Part shown: in pieces, positions 33,866-47,239 of the stretch
Numbering within the stretch: the first letter of the stretch is position 1
Layout of the letters: every line of letters begins with the position of its first letter
The notes under the pieces: model-generated
Databases searched by the model: none
The model's input: the letters and a program-made list of their open reading frames with translations, nothing else
What the model was told of the DNA's origin: nothing
Translations under genes and position numbers: made by a program
DNA from: Bathynomus jamesi
Lineage: Eukaryota; Arthropoda; Malacostraca; Isopoda; Cirolanidae
Assembly (NCBI GenBank): GCA_023014485.1
Contig: JAJOZX010002356.1
Span: 186,001-250,000, forward strand
Direction of reading: 5' to 3'
DNA length: 64,000 bases

Positions 33866-36540
33866 ATGAAAATGAAAATGAAATGAAAATGAAAAGGTTT
33901 ATTGGCAGACTATAGTCCATATGACAAATATTATTAATACAATGACAGTTCATACACTAAGGATAGAAATATATACAATTGATTAGAAATAATACTGCAC
34001 TGTCGAAGTTAAGTGGAGCTACAGACAGACGTTTTCGTACCAAGAAGTCCATAGCTTAGAGGATAAATGGCAGGACTCATGGATAGCTTTGATGATCGGG
34101 TTGGTTGATTTTTTAATTCTTTGCATTAGACTGTGTTGAGCACGGCTTGTTACCTCCGGGAAGCTCGGGACATTGCGGGTAGCAAACATTTGCGAAGCTG
34201 AGCATCTCGTGGGTAATTTATGCAAGAGTCTAAAAGACCTGTTGTACAGCAAATTTAGGGTTCTGCCAGAACCTTTTTTATAATTCACCCAGAGTTGCTG
34301 ACCGCATATATTACTGCAGAAACTACGAAAGAGTGTGTCTTTAGCTTCACTTGTACAGAAACGAAAGTTCCTTATGGTCATATTCGCTTTAGCACACAGG
34401 CTTCGAGATTGTTTTCTTATATCCGAGTCATCACTCAAGGAGCTGGTAATAGTTTGACCCAAATACTTAAACTCTTGTACTTCCTCAATTACTTCACCGT
34501 TCATTTTAAACCTTATATCAGCTGGCTGATTACAGCTTTTAGGATGAAATTGCATAACCTTAGTTTTTGTAACATTAAAAAGAATATCATGTTTCTGCGA
34601 ATACACTTCGCAGACATTTAGTAGCCGATCCAGACCTTTAACAGAGGGACTTATTAACACCATATCATCGGCATAACCTAAGTTATTTATCCTTGTGTTA
34701 TCTATACAACATCCTACTGTTGTCTCATTAAGTGAAGCAATTAATCCGTCAATATACACATTAAACAGCATAGGGGAGAGCAAGGAGCCTTGTCTCACCC
34801 CGCAAGAGGAGCCAAAACACTCGGATAGTACATTGCCCCACCTAACAGTGAAAGATTGGTGGGAATACCAAAATTTCAATAAATTTAATATGTACATGGG
34901 AACCTTCCTGTCTTCTAGTTTTGCAAATAAAATATTGTGGTTCACCCTATCATATGCCTTACTTATATCAAGGAAACAGCTATAAATGGTTGAATTACTG
35001 TCAATGTATTTAGATATTGTTTCTTTAAGTACATAGATACACAGGTCAGTTGAGTGGGACTTTTTAAAGCCAAACTGATTAGGAGATGTCCATAGGAAAT
35101 CATTTAATCGGAGTAACAAGAGTTTTTCTAGTAGTTTCGAGAAGCAGGAAGCGACAGCAATAGGCCTGTAATTATTGCTGGACAGAATGTCTCCGTACTT
35201 ATTTTTGACCAGGGGCAAGATATATACCCTCATGAACTCCGCAGGGATATAGCTATGAACAAGCATGGCTGATAGGAGCAATGATATATGCAGACATACT
35301 ACGTCATTTGCATATTTTAAGTGCTCATTCGATAAGTCAGCTACCCCTGACGCAGAAACAGTCTTTAACTCTTTAATTAACCTCTTTACTTCAGAAAATG
35401 ATATCAAAATATTTTCCCTTGTCCCTCCCACAATCGTTTCGCTGCAGTCTATCTTAAGATTATCCCTACTCACACTATTAAGAATGTTAGAGTAGTGGTT
35501 TTTCCACAACTTTGCAATTTCATCCTCCCCCGACACCCCATCGATTGTCGGAGGGAGGACATTTTTGACACCCGTTTGATTCTTAACAAATTTCCAAAAT
35601 TTGTTATTATCGTTATTTACGCGAGCTTCACCGGCTTTTGATGCTCGAATAGACTCTTCTTCCTGTTTACATCGCCTTATGGCCGCTTTATACTGACCCC
35701 GACTTCTACACATATTTATATATACTGGTCCTAATCTGGGTCTACCATGAAAGCACCACAAATCATAGGCGTCTTTCGATTCCCTCTTCAGGGGGGCAAT
35801 AAAATCACTCCATCCAGGAATAACCTTACTATGATAGTTGTAAGATTTAATCAAGGGGCTTCCTGCTTCTCTTAACAGGGATATTATCTTACTATAATAC
35901 CTATCTCTGAGTTTAGAGTGAGAATCATTTGAGCAAGGATTATTACACCAAGGTGCAAAATTTCTAAATTATTAAAGAGGTGACATGTTCTGTCTTTGTA
36001 TTCTATTCTCTGCTGCATATTAACATTGGACCAATCGACGCGATTATTCTTACCTATTGAGTTCTTGTTAAGTCGTGTTGCGCATAAATTGGTAACGTTA
36101 ATTAATACTTGTAATGGTCTATGATCAGAAAGAAGGAAATCATGCAAAATATGAACTCTAACAATTCGATCCTTTAGATTATTACTAGTGAGACAATGAT
36201 CAATCCACCTGGTGGTACCATTCATATCGCTAACGTATGTAAAATTACCACTGGTTACCCCTAATACATCTACATCACTCATACTTAAATTGGCCGACTC
36301 GCACATGTTACCCAATTCTACAAAGAATTCCGAGTTCACATGTGCGTTAAAGTCCTCCATTATTATACAGTGAGAGTATTTGGGGTTATCTGATAATGAT
36401 TTAATTTTGTACAGCAAATCAATGTATTCATCTAGATTACTGCCGTTGTTGTATGGTAAATAGCAGTTTACAATTAATATGCAATCATTGTTCAGTTGTA
36501 ATTCAATGCCTAACAACCTTACGTTATCGCTTACGTTATC
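33866..36540 (-). mobile_element. Non-LTR retrotransposon with open reverse transcriptase
   Basis: Inserted in the right arm only; the mirrored left-arm site (near 24300) is empty. The 3' end is a microsatellite tail of GAAAAT units on the + strand (33866-33895). The 5' end lies near 36540 and truncates the endonuclease. Flanks share GATAT, a possible short target duplication. It encodes the two reading frames below. Clade not assigned with certainty; sequence blocks look CR1/L2-like. Confidence 0.8.
34019..35854 (-). CDS. LINE reverse transcriptase, 611 residues, open
   Basis: Residues 1-100 are a linker with VIPGWSDFIAPLKRE and WCFHGRPRLGPVY. The catalytic core follows: NNYRPIAVASCFSKLLEKLL (227-246), QFGFKKSHSTD, FLDISKAYDRVNH (motif A, D296), CGVRQGSLLSPMLFNVYIDG (351-370), GYADDMVLISPS (active-site YADD, 394-397). 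The C-terminal part has FNVTKTKVMQFHPK and KYLGQTITSS. No stop or frameshift interrupts it, unlike every other LINE here, so it may be recent. It would act in target-primed reverse transcription on the element RNA. Confidence 0.85.
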   Translation of the reverse strand: MIKSYNYHSKVIPGWSDFIAPLKRESKDAYDLWCFHGRPRLGPVYINMCRSRGQYKAAIRRCKQEEESIRASKAGEARVNNDNNKFWKFVKNQTGVKNVLPPTIDGVSGEDEIAKLWKNHYSNILNSVSRDNLKIDCSETIVGGTRENILISFSEVKRLIKELKTVSASGVADLSNEHLKYANDVVCLHISLLLSAMLVHSYIPAEFMRVYILPLVKNKYGDILSSNNYRPIAVASCFSKLLEKLLLLRLNDFLWTSPNQFGFKKSHSTDLCIYVLKETISKYIDSNSTIYSCFLDISKAYDRVNHNILFAKLEDRKVPMYILNLLKFWYSHQSFTVRWGNVLSECFGSSCGVRQGSLLSPMLFNVYIDGLIASLNETTVGCCIDNTRINNLGYADDMVLISPSVKGLDRLLNVCEVYSQKHDILFNVTKTKVMQFHPKSCNQPADIRFKMNGEVIEEVQEFKYLGQTITSSLSDDSDIRKQSRSLCAKANMTIRNFRFCTSEAKDTLFRSFCSNICGQQLWVNYKKGSGRTLNLLYNRSFRLLHKLPTRCSASQMFATRNVPSFPEVTSRAQHSLMQRIKKSTNPIIKAIHESCHLSSKLWTSWYENVCL

Positions 36541-36576
36541 GATATATACATAGACGTGCACTTTTATCCCTGACAC
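35884..36576 (-). pseudogene. LINE apurinic-type endonuclease fragment, same element
   Basis: Lies directly upstream of the reverse transcriptase. It shows LLGIELQLNNDCILIVNCYL, HCIIMEDFNAHVNSEF, TTRWIDHCLTS and HDFLLSDHRPLQVLI (SDH motif). The N-terminal third, including the first catalytic residues, is missing. One frame change near 35965 separates NNLEIL from FAPWCNNPCSNDSHSKLRD, which then runs into the reverse transcriptase frame. The first codons (36540-36576) may already be host sequence. Confidence 0.75.
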
Positions 36577-36829
36577 GCAGATTTGTAAGTAATCTTATAA
36601 CGGGAATGTTCAATGTTTTGTATCCGAATTTGAATAAATTTTCTATGCAGTGAATAGAAGGTAATATGAAGTGCAATACCCATTGGTATCTTTTGCTCAA
36701 AAGGACGAGTAATGAATCGCATTAAAAATTGATTAACCCACATAAGAGTGACTTAAGTGTATACTAGTGTGACTTTTGAGTGAACCTGAGGAAGACTTTG
36801 CATAAAAATAATCCTTAAATAATCTTCGA

Positions 36830-36962
36830 GGGAGTCTTTAGATAAAAATGAATGTGTTTCTTGTCGTTTGACCTCCGTCGTAAAGGAAAAGGCCATGTGA
36901 CGGAGGAGACTTACAGCTTTATGTGAGATCCGAGCTACGGTTCTCTTTTTACTCTAAACGGA
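36830..36962 (-). repeat. SINE tail-like repeat, right arm 5' flank
   Basis: Mirror of 23930-24062, with CCTCCGTCGTAAAGGAAAAG and GTGAGATCCGAGCTACGG. Confidence 0.5.
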
Positions 36963-37520
36963 GATGATGGTCACCAATATAACTTCTCAACAGACCCAGC
37001 GTCGCTTAACTTCGCAAATGAAACGTAATAATACACAGGATAAAGCGCTTATAAACTCGAAATCGGTCCTAAACATGCCATAATTTATTTAATAAATATA
37101 ATTGTTTCATTGCAACAATTTAATTTTAATCATAAATGCCTTTTAATAAAGTAAATATTTAATGGGTTTCTATACAAACAGAATTACCAATATAATCATT
37201 TCTAATTTTTAAATAATATTTTACCTAATTCTATCCTAAAGAATAAACGAAACAGGAAATGCGTTGCAAAATACGAAGTAAACTTTTAACTTTTATCATA
37301 AAAAAGTTTTAAGGTCGTTGCGCACATTTCGAGGAAATTCAGAAAGGCGTTTCCTGATGTTCTTTAGCACTGAGTATTTACACGAATTAAGAGAGATAAC
37401 TGCGTTCACTTCATGGGTGCAAATTCCATTTTGTTGGTATAATAAAGCGTCGACTTCACAAACTCTGACACTTTTATTCCTCAGTTCTACTTTGCATCAC
37501 CTTCTTTCTTTTATTTCCTT

Positions 37521-37528
37521 TATAAAAG
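37521..37528 (+). promoter_or_regulatory. Probable TATA box of the intact fibrinogen-related gene
   Basis: TATAAAAG lies 64 bases before the ATG at 37585. It would place a transcription start near 37550 and a 5' UTR of about 30 bases. The same octamer is conserved at the mirrored position of the left-arm copy. No transcript supports it. Confidence 0.5.
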
Positions 37529-37584
37529 TTATTATTTTTTTTAAATACTTTTAAATAAACGTTTTCGTGATTAAAAAAGTGAAA

Positions 37585-40384
37585 ATGATTGTGAAATTAA
37601 TTTTAATTTTGGCCTCATTTTGTTTTGGGGTGAAAGGTGGTGTATTGTTTGACTCGAAGGAAACCATCAACAGTTGTGTGGTAAGTACATTTCCTATCTA
37701 CCATAACAACCATAACCATAACCATGGGATTAGTTTTTAGTGATGGTAAAATATGTGAATGTTATTATTGTTAAATTAAGAAAAGTATAAATAATTTTTG
37801 TTCTCAACGCTTTGTTTGCCCAATAATATTTTAGGAATAGACACACATACAGATAGACATACAGATATATAATAGATAGGTAGACAATAACAAACAATCA
37901 ATAAATGAAGAAACAGAGTTTAATGAAAATAACGAAAGAAATATTTTTAATAAAAACTATTTACTATATTTAAGTTTTTCAGTCGTGAATATTAATCTTA
38001 CAATATTGTGTTAAATATAATATAATGAAGTAGTCATTGGTGCGCCATTTTTTATTAATATTATTACTATTATTATTATTACTACTATTATTATTATTAT
38101 TTTTATCGACGCTGAACAAACGGTGGCGAAAATAGAGCGTTAAGTGTGATTTGTAGGTCCTGTGTGGGTATGTGGGTGCAGTCTACTTATTTTTATTATT
38201 TTATTAATCATCTTTTATTTTTTTCAAAACCTTCATTTTAAAAATAAATATTAAAATATTACAATTTGTGTCATGTTAAACTGTAAAGTAAAGTTGTTCA
38301 AAAAATACCGTTTTAAATTTTAATTGTTCCATTTGAAAGGATTAAAATAAAATGAATTGTCCATTTTTCAAATGTTGACAAATTTGGAATAATTTATATT
38401 TTGAAAGTGAATATAATTGATTCAAAATCGATTCTGAAAGGAAATATTTTCTAACGGCTTCCAAGATCTTTTCATAATCAGTTCAGAAAAAGAAACGAAT
38501 AATAATATAATGAATAATTGTTCACAGGACTTTTTAATTAATTTAATTTGGCCTTTAGGCATTAGTGTTTAAGGGTCTCCCAAATTAGTTAAAAATAGGA
38601 TAAAACTAGCAAAAGATCGGCGCTACGCGCCGATTTTACTAGATCTGCGGTTCTTGGACCTTCGACCCAAACCGAATTGTGGGCCTACGGCGTATTTTAT
38701 TTTGAACATCAATAGCCCTTTATCTGGATATCGTTCCCATTCCTCTCACCTTGGACCTCAGTAATTGGGGTGCCTGTGGACCTCCAATTACTGGCGAACC
38801 AATTATTAGGTCAATAAAACTACAGAAAAGAACGCAGCCATGAAAATCTAAAACCTCACAAATCTTGATACGATGAACTCGGATGTGAAGCTCAAGATTT
38901 TCATGACTGCGTTCTTTTCCATAGTTTTATTGACCAAATAATTGAACCGACAGTAATTGGGGGGTCGCAGGCCCCTAATTACTGGGGGTTCAATTATTTG
39001 GTCAATAAAACTATAGTCATGAAAATCTTAAGCTTCACAAATATTTACACAAAGTGAAGCTCAAGATTTTCATTGCTGCGTTCTTTTCTATAGTTTTATC
39101 GCGGTGCTGGGGGCCCTCAGGCCCAGTAATTGGTGGTGGTGGTGGGGGGGGGTTGGTCACACATATATTTTCGTTCATTACTCATCACCCCCCATCCACC
39201 ATACGAAGTTTGGTCGAAATCGGTTCAGAAACGTAAAGGTTTTTTCTGCGGACAGACAGGCAGACACATTTTTGCTAAATTATAAGAGTAATGATGCCCG
39301 ATTAGGTTAATTAAATGGCAGGTTAGGTCAACTGAATGCCCGATTAGATTAATTGAATGCCCTGGTACGTTAATTGAATGCCCGGTTAGGTTAATTGTAC
39401 ACCCTTGACGATTGGTTAGGTTAAGTCATGATATTTTCGTTAAAGCCAACGAAAATATCACGACTTAACCTAACCAATCGTCAAGGGCGTACAGATGTCC
39501 TAACCTGGCATTCAATGAACCTAACCGGGTATTCAATAATTTTACCATAGGTTTCATAGTTATCTTGATGACGTCATTTAATGTTTTAAAATTAATTATT
39601 TAATTGCTATTTTCTTACTTACAGCGACAGGCATAATGATATTAGGATACCTAATAGAAATTTTGTAATATTTTAAAGTGGGGAAAATAAATAATTTTCT
39701 AAAAATGATCTTCAACTATAAAAGCGCATCTAATCAGATAACTTAATTAACGTATTTCTATGACAACTGAAAAATAGAATGATAAATCAATATCCTATCA
39801 AATTGTGTGTGTATACGTAAAATTATTTGTAGAAAAGCCACAGTAATAAAACGCACAAAAGTCACGGTAAATAATTTCGAGTGTGGCTCGTTTAACTTTA
39901 AACTCGTGTTTATTTAAATTGCCCGTTTTAATTATGTAATTTTTTGTATTGAATCGATAAAGAAATCTTTTGTGAATCGAAAAATGTTAAAATTATAACA
40001 AATATCAAAATATTTTGTATAAAAATCATTGAATTTTAAAAATGCATGTTTGTTTTTAGTTTTTTGCAAAAAGTTCTTCATGAATTTTAAAAATATATAC
40101 TTTTTTAAATTGAATCGATAAATAAATGTTTTGTGAATCGAATGATATTAAATGTTTAGTAAATATTGACTTATTTTGTGCCAAAATTATGATTAAAAAT
40201 GAAAAATTAAAAAAATGCGTGTACAGGCATGGGAAGAACTGTATCCCTAAAAGTGGGGAAGGAATTATGTTAGGGAATTTTTTTTTAGCATGGGCACTGC
40301 ACAATAAAAAGACGCATCGAATGGTGAAAACCGCATTGTTCTACACCAATTGTAGCGACCTGTAGGTGTGCGCAAAAAAACTGT

Positions 40385-40433
<49 letters not shown>

Positions 40434-43400
40434 ATATATATATATATATATTATATAATATATATAATATATATATATATAAGGCTTCATTTCTGAAATA
40501 GTATATTAGATATATAATATATATGTGATTTCTATGATCATTGAAGTGCATTCTAAAAGATGTAAAACGATTAAAGATCAAAGATGTAACCAAAGTGGCA
40601 CATTTTATTTTCTTTTTACAAATATAAGAACAAAATCATGAACTTACATTGGATAAATAAATATTATTTTGTAACTCAAGAAATTCACTTATATCAGACT
40701 AGAAATAGATGAAAGCACGTTATTCCTCAATTTAGATTGTGTTCATTTCAGAAATTACCCATTTTCGATGGACTTAAAATGCGGAATGATTTAAGAGCTG
40801 ATATAAAAATATTTCGTTTAAAAACAAGTTGAAATCTCAATTAATAATGGAATACTGATAAAGATCGATAATAATTAAATGTACATTTCTGTATTACTTG
40901 TTCATTTCTCTTGTCTAACATTCATTTCTTTTTGTATTAGTATCATTTCTACAATAATGACTTTGTTTTTATAGGTTTCATATCTATAGCAATTACGTAA
41001 GATTGATCTACACTGTATTTCTACTATTAGTTTCTCTGTATTAATCATAATTTAATGGTGACTTATATATAATGCAATTTATCTCTCAATAATTTGAGAA
41101 CTCAGTAAAACCGAAAGATTAAGGACAAAATTATATAAAATAAATAGTCCAATTGACAGTATTATAATATTATTTTTACTAAAGTATTATTGTAACACAA
41201 GAGAAATATTGTAATTTTTATTTTATAAATAAATTTATAAATAAAACTAAATAAAAATAGATATTTTCAAAATTACTTTAACAATATCACCGTGATTTAA
41301 ATTCATTGTCTAATTTTCATCTATTCGTTCGTTTCTATATTTTAAATCAATTAATATTTCTTATTCATGATTTATATATTATTAATGAAAACTACCTTTT
41401 AACTGATGTTTTATCTTTAATTAACCTGAGATTCCACTAAAGCCAAAAGCTTAAAAGACAAATAAAATAAAATAAATAGTCCAACTGAGAATTATTTATT
41501 TTATGTTAAAGAATCATTTCTTCCTTTATCCATTCAAAGACTAATGTGAAATGTTTAATGAAATATCGGATCACCTGAAGATCAGGGCCCCCATATATTC
41601 TTGTTTTTTTGCTTTACAGTACCACATATAATAATAAATTAAATTGAATGCCTGGTTAGGTCAACTGTACACCCTTGACGATTGGTTAGGTTAAGTCGTG
41701 ATATTTTCGTTAGTTTTAACGAAGATATCGGTACTTTCCTGTTAACGGGAATACCCTAAAAAAAGTTTCCCGACTATTTGTTATGTATTTTTGCTCTCGT
41801 CATTTTCGTTTAAACTAACGAAAATATCACAACTTAACCTAACCAATTATCAAAGGCGTACAGTTGACCTAACCGGGCATTCATTTAACCTAACTGGGCA
41901 TTCAGTTGACCTAACAGGGCATTTTCCGTTATATTAACCTGTTAGGTTAATTCAATGCGCGGTTAGGTCAATTGAATGCCCGGTTAGGTCAACTGTACGC
42001 CCTTGATGATTGGTTAGGTTAAGTTGTGATATTTTCGTTAGTTTAAACGAAAATGACGAGAGCAAAAATACATAACAAATAGTCGGAGAACGTTTGGAGC
42101 TATTGAAGAATAGGGACCCCAGCCTTCTTTAGTTAGTTTTATAAGGCTAACTAACGAAAATATCACGACCTAACCTAACCAATCGTCAAAGGCGTACAGT
42201 TAACCTAACGATTGGTTAGGTTAGGTCATGATATTTTCGTTAGTTAGCCTTATAAAGCTAACTAAAGAAGGCTGGGGTCCCTATTCTTCAATAGCTCCAA
42301 ACTTTTTTTAGGGTATTCCCGTTAACAGGAAAGTACCAAAATATCATTTAGTAATTGAGGCTTGGGCTCTGATCTTCAGGTGATCCGAAATAGCTAATCA
42401 ATTTTTGGAGCTATTGAAGAATAGGGCCCCCAACCTTCTTTAGTTAGCTTTATAAGGCTAACTAACGAAAATATCATGACCTAACCTAACCAATCGTCAA
42501 GGGCGTACAGTTAACCTAACGATTGGTTAGGTTAGGTCGTGATATTTTCGTTAGTTAGCCTTATAAGCCTAACTAAAGAAGGCTGGGGTCTCTATTCTTC
42601 AATAGCTCCCAATTTTCCAACACTAAACTCTCCAATGTATGAAAGCTGAGATAGTTTAAGTTTTACTTCAATTTTAAATTGATATGAAGAAGCGCTTCAC
42701 AACATTACCCTCTCCAAACGTTTAACTTTCAGGTTGTATCCATTATTTCTTGTAATTGACTTTGTATCTTTATCAAATCACATCCTACATAATTCACATT
42801 ATAAGAGCCATTTATCATTTGAAATTCCTGAAGTGGTCCAACTCTAACTCAATACATATCAGATTCACCTAAGCTTTCTCATAAGTTTTACTTTACATTT
42901 ATGTAATTACTTTGGTTGGTCTAGCCTCAACATTCCTTAATTTATCAGTGTCTCTTCTCGATTAAAGTTTGTCAAACTTGGAGACTTAACTTAGAATTAG
43001 CTTATTGTATACCAAGATTCGGAGGTTTGAGGCTAGGCTGTGGGCCACATGTTATACTTTTTAATCTTAGACCTCTCCTAATAAGGGAAGTTAATAAATA
43101 CGTGGACCAAACTTACAAATCCTAATCCTTCATAGAATAAATGCACAAATATAATAATTTTCTCCTCTTTTCCAGATAGCCTATAAATACAAATAAAAAA
43201 AGTTAAATGTCGAGTTGAAGTTTCATATATACTACTCCCATTTAGAGTGCATCTTTTCTGATTTACTTGTGTTTCCTCCTTACATGCAGACTCTTTCAGT
43301 TCCTGAAGAAGATTTTAAACTTCTTCGCAAGATTTCTGGTCGTTTGGACACGTTCCTGGAGAGGAATCTCGAAGCGGGTCACCAAAATCTCAAGAAAGGT

Positions 43401-45287
43401 AAAAATCACATTATGACCAACGATTTGTTTCCATCAAACTTTAAACTCACAATATTCACAATAAATTAATTTTACTCTCTTGATAGTATTTAAGGTGATA
43501 AAATTTTATTTGTCAACATTTGATATTAATTTAGAGTTTATGATGAAAATTACATTTAATTTGAACCACAAACTGTTGTTAATATTTTGAAGAAAGTCAC
43601 CTAAATTAAACTTTTAACTTTCTAACACCTTAAAAGAGGATTTAAAGACAAAAGTGAGTAAATTTAATTGACTTTTAAACATAGATTTTTCCTTAATTTC
43701 CACAATGACAAAATATAAAGAGAAAATGTTTTCCCATTAAATTCTTTAAGAACATTATGAAACGTAGATTTTAAAAACAATATTAAAGAATAACTTAGTA
43801 TCCTGTAAAGAAAGGAATGAAGAATACAGGGTGTTGATAAATTATGTTTACAAATTCAAACCCTTTTAAAATATTAATTAAGTTTTTATAGTGATTCTAT
43901 TTGTTGCATTTGAAAGAACATCTCACAGAATTTTTTCTTACATGACGAAAGTTGCCGATATTTTGGACCTGAAAATCAGGATTACTGATGCCATTGTGAC
44001 CGTTAAATACAGGAATGAGAAATGTTTTGAAATTAGATTATTTAAAATTTAGAGTTGAGAATAGAATGGGGTTTTGACCCCCTTTTTGAGAAGTCAAATG
44101 TAAATCTCGAAGGGTTTTAGTTAACAATTACCTGACAATTTATGTGTGAAAAGTGTACTTTTAAATTGGAATTTCCGTCACCAATTAGACAGATTAAAGG
44201 AATTTGAATGCATATAAAATAAAATTATATTAACTTATATATACTCTAATAATAATATATTATTATATATTGTGGTAAGAAATTTAGTGATGTAGTAGTT
44301 AGCGTCGCTGACTACGAATCCATCGGCCCCGGGTTCGAGACCCGACGGCAGCCGGCGCGCAGCAAAACCCAGCTGTTCATACTTCCATACAACAAAGAAA
44401 GTGGTTGGTAGATAAATGGTTACCCTAGGTGGCCAAGTGGTTAAGACGCTCGGCTGGTGATCGGGCGTGGTTCGGATTCCACGTTAAACTGTAAGTCTAA
44501 GGTGGAGTGAAAACCTTGACCTTCGTCAGAATGAACAATTCGGGCGGAAGCTAACCAAAGTTAATAAGGGAGAAATTTCAGTTACTAATATATTATTTAT
44601 CATTCATTAGTTTACCATTGATTAAGTTATTAATTATTTATATATAAAGAGAGAATGCATTAAATTCACTGAATTATAATAGGTGAGTTTTAGTAAGAAT
44701 TGTAGGTAGAGCGGCATCAAGGCTGCTCCGGAAATTAGAATGGTGACACCTCACAATGTTGCTGACTTCTGCTTCATTTACAAAATAATTAAAAATAATT
44801 TTAAAATTTTGGACATTCGAATATAAATAATTTATTGAATAAAGAGATAAAGAGACAATAGACAGTAGATAGACAAAGAGATAAATGGGTGGATAAATGA
44901 ATAAAAAAATTCATAAGTTAGTATGATGAGATACGAAGTAAATATATTAAGTTTTAATAAAATTTGTAATTGATCAATTAATGTAAGTGATCAGTAGATA
45001 ATGATAAGTAATTTGTAAGTGTGTTAATCTAAAGTATTTAGTTTAAAAAGATTAATATTGGAATTAAATGTAAATTTAACGAAATATTAAAACAAAATAA
45101 ATTAACAAAGTGAAATTAAGTATGAATAAAGTTAATTACTTAAACAATCAATAATTACATATTAAAGTCAATAAAATGAAAGAATTAATAAAACTTAGAA
45201 TAAATCATGAGTACGGTTCATTTACATAATATTAAAACAAAATATTACATTTATAACAGAAAATATATGATAAAACAGACAGACAGC

Positions 45288-45350
<63 letters not shown>

Positions 45351-47083
45351 ACACACACACACACACACCCAAATGAAATGACAAACGTTTAAACGATTAC
45401 TTCCCATTTTGTCATTTCCATTCCCAATTTTGGTCCTCAAATGAAAATGGCGAAATGTCAAAAATCTATATTTTGACAAAAGCGTGTCTTAATTGAGGCA
45501 ATAATGTTTACGTCACTGAAGCGGCGCCAAATGGGAATGACTAATATTTCCTCATCTAACTTATTTTAATCAATCACAACCTAAATTATCGTAACCTAAC
45601 CAGTTTTAAACTCATCCAGACCAAAGAAGAAAAGGACGTGGATGGGAATGAAAATGACATGAAATGGGAGTGGCATAAATTGGGAATTGCCCAGCATTCG
45701 AATTGCCTAGAATGTGAATTGCATTTGCCGATACGAATGGGAATGAGAATGGCCTAGAATTGGGTGAGACCGTTTGAAGTCCCCTTCTTACCCATCAAAC
45801 ATTTCGAGTCTTAACTTTTGATTTTCAGTTGATGTCCTTCTTCTAATTCACTCTGTATCCCTATCAGATCACTTCCTGCAGTTTACATTATCAAAGCCAA
45901 TTATCAGTTTTAAATACTGTAATTAGTTATTTTATAGAGTAAATGTACGGTTTTTAAGTGAAGAGACATCTGGTTCAGATTATACAGTGGTTCCTCAAAC
46001 ATTTTATTTCTCACTTGTGGATTCGTTTTAGTTGCCCTAATCGGAACCCTTTCTAAATTATCAATATCTTTTCTAAAATATAGGCTGTCTAACTGAGAGT
46101 GAACAAAGGGTAGGCCTACTATATATCAAGAGGTCTAGGTTTAAAGTTGGCGTCAGGGTCACAGGCGAGTTATTAATCTTGAAAGACTTTGCTAGCCAAA
46201 GCTTTAACAAATTTCTTAGCAAATTTCCTTGTATAGTATTGGTATCATAGCTTCAATAATGACATTATATTTGTTTTATATCTATAATAATAATAAATTA
46301 GATGGAGCAAGTGTAGTTTACGTCTCCCAAACGCAAAAGGGGACAAAAAGTACACTCGGTAAAAGTTGGGGGACGTAAACTACACTAGGATCTTTACGAG
46401 ACATTTTTTAAATGAATCCATCAAATAAAACGTTAAAACAAACGAAACTATAACGACTTAACCTAACCAATCGTCAATTTATATATATATATATATATAT
46501 ATATACAGGGTGTCCCATAAGTCCGGCATCATAGGAAAAATAATAAAAAAAAGGCAAAACAAAAGCTTGTATTTACAGAACGTGCTCAATATGTATTGTT
46601 CCGTAGCCCATTCACAAAATTCCTTCCATCCATTGGTCGGGATCATCTTCGCTTAATTTCTGTAGGATCTGAAGTTTATATGGATGCCATTTGTGAGCCT
46701 GAGGAATGCGATGGATGCTACTTTTCGACACTCCTGTCTCGGCGGACAATCGCCGAAGAGACTTATTGAGACTTCTGTTAAAATGAGCCAGGATAGCAGT
46801 CGCTGTATCATCGTCAGTGGACCTCCTTGAAGGTCCACTGCGTGGTTTATCTTCTATGGATCCTGTTTCCTTAAACTTTGCAACAAGTCTGCTAACACAA
46901 CTCTGTGTTATTGGCTCGCGGTCTGGATGCAGTCTGTTAAATTCAGCAGCGGTCTCTCTTTGACTCCGATTTCCTATGAGTAGAATTATCTGGATTCGTT
47001 CTTCCTTGCTCACAGACATTATGGCCTGTAGAAAGAGAAAAATATGAATTTCTTCTATGATGCTGGACTTATGGGACACCCTG

Positions 47084-47142
<59 letters not shown>

Positions 47143-47173
47143 ACACTAACGAAAATATTACGACTTAACCTAA

Positions 47174-47239
<66 letters not shown>

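Larger units (their letters stand above)
41568..42386. mobile_element. GG-ended MITE with two further MITEs nested inside
   Basis: Outer ends GGATCACCTGAAGATCAGGG and, reversed, GGATCACCTGAAGATC; near-duplication GAAATATC / GAAATAGC (41560-41567, 42387-42394). It is opened by 41730-42337, which is in turn opened by 42096-42298. Confidence 0.8.
43399..46295. other. Intron 2 of the intact gene, first half
   Basis: AT-rich, with a SINE, microsatellites and a LINE scrap noted separately. No other coding sequence supported. Confidence 0.6.

Noticed and set aside
23318..37554. A conserved 74-78 residue frame found in both arms (23318-23542 and 37318-37554)
   Set aside because: It lies across the TATA box and 5' flank of exon 1 and is conserved simply because the arms are duplicates; no codon-level support.
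41568..42609. CRISPR-like repeats
   Set aside because: Repeats are inverted, unequal and have target duplications, as in nested MITEs.
44294..44345. tRNA gene
   Set aside because: A- and B-box-like sequences are present but no complete cloverleaf, and the unit belongs to a dispersed SINE.
45207..45479. Glu-Arg and Leu-Ser repetitive open frames
   Set aside because: Produced by the GA/CA microsatellite.
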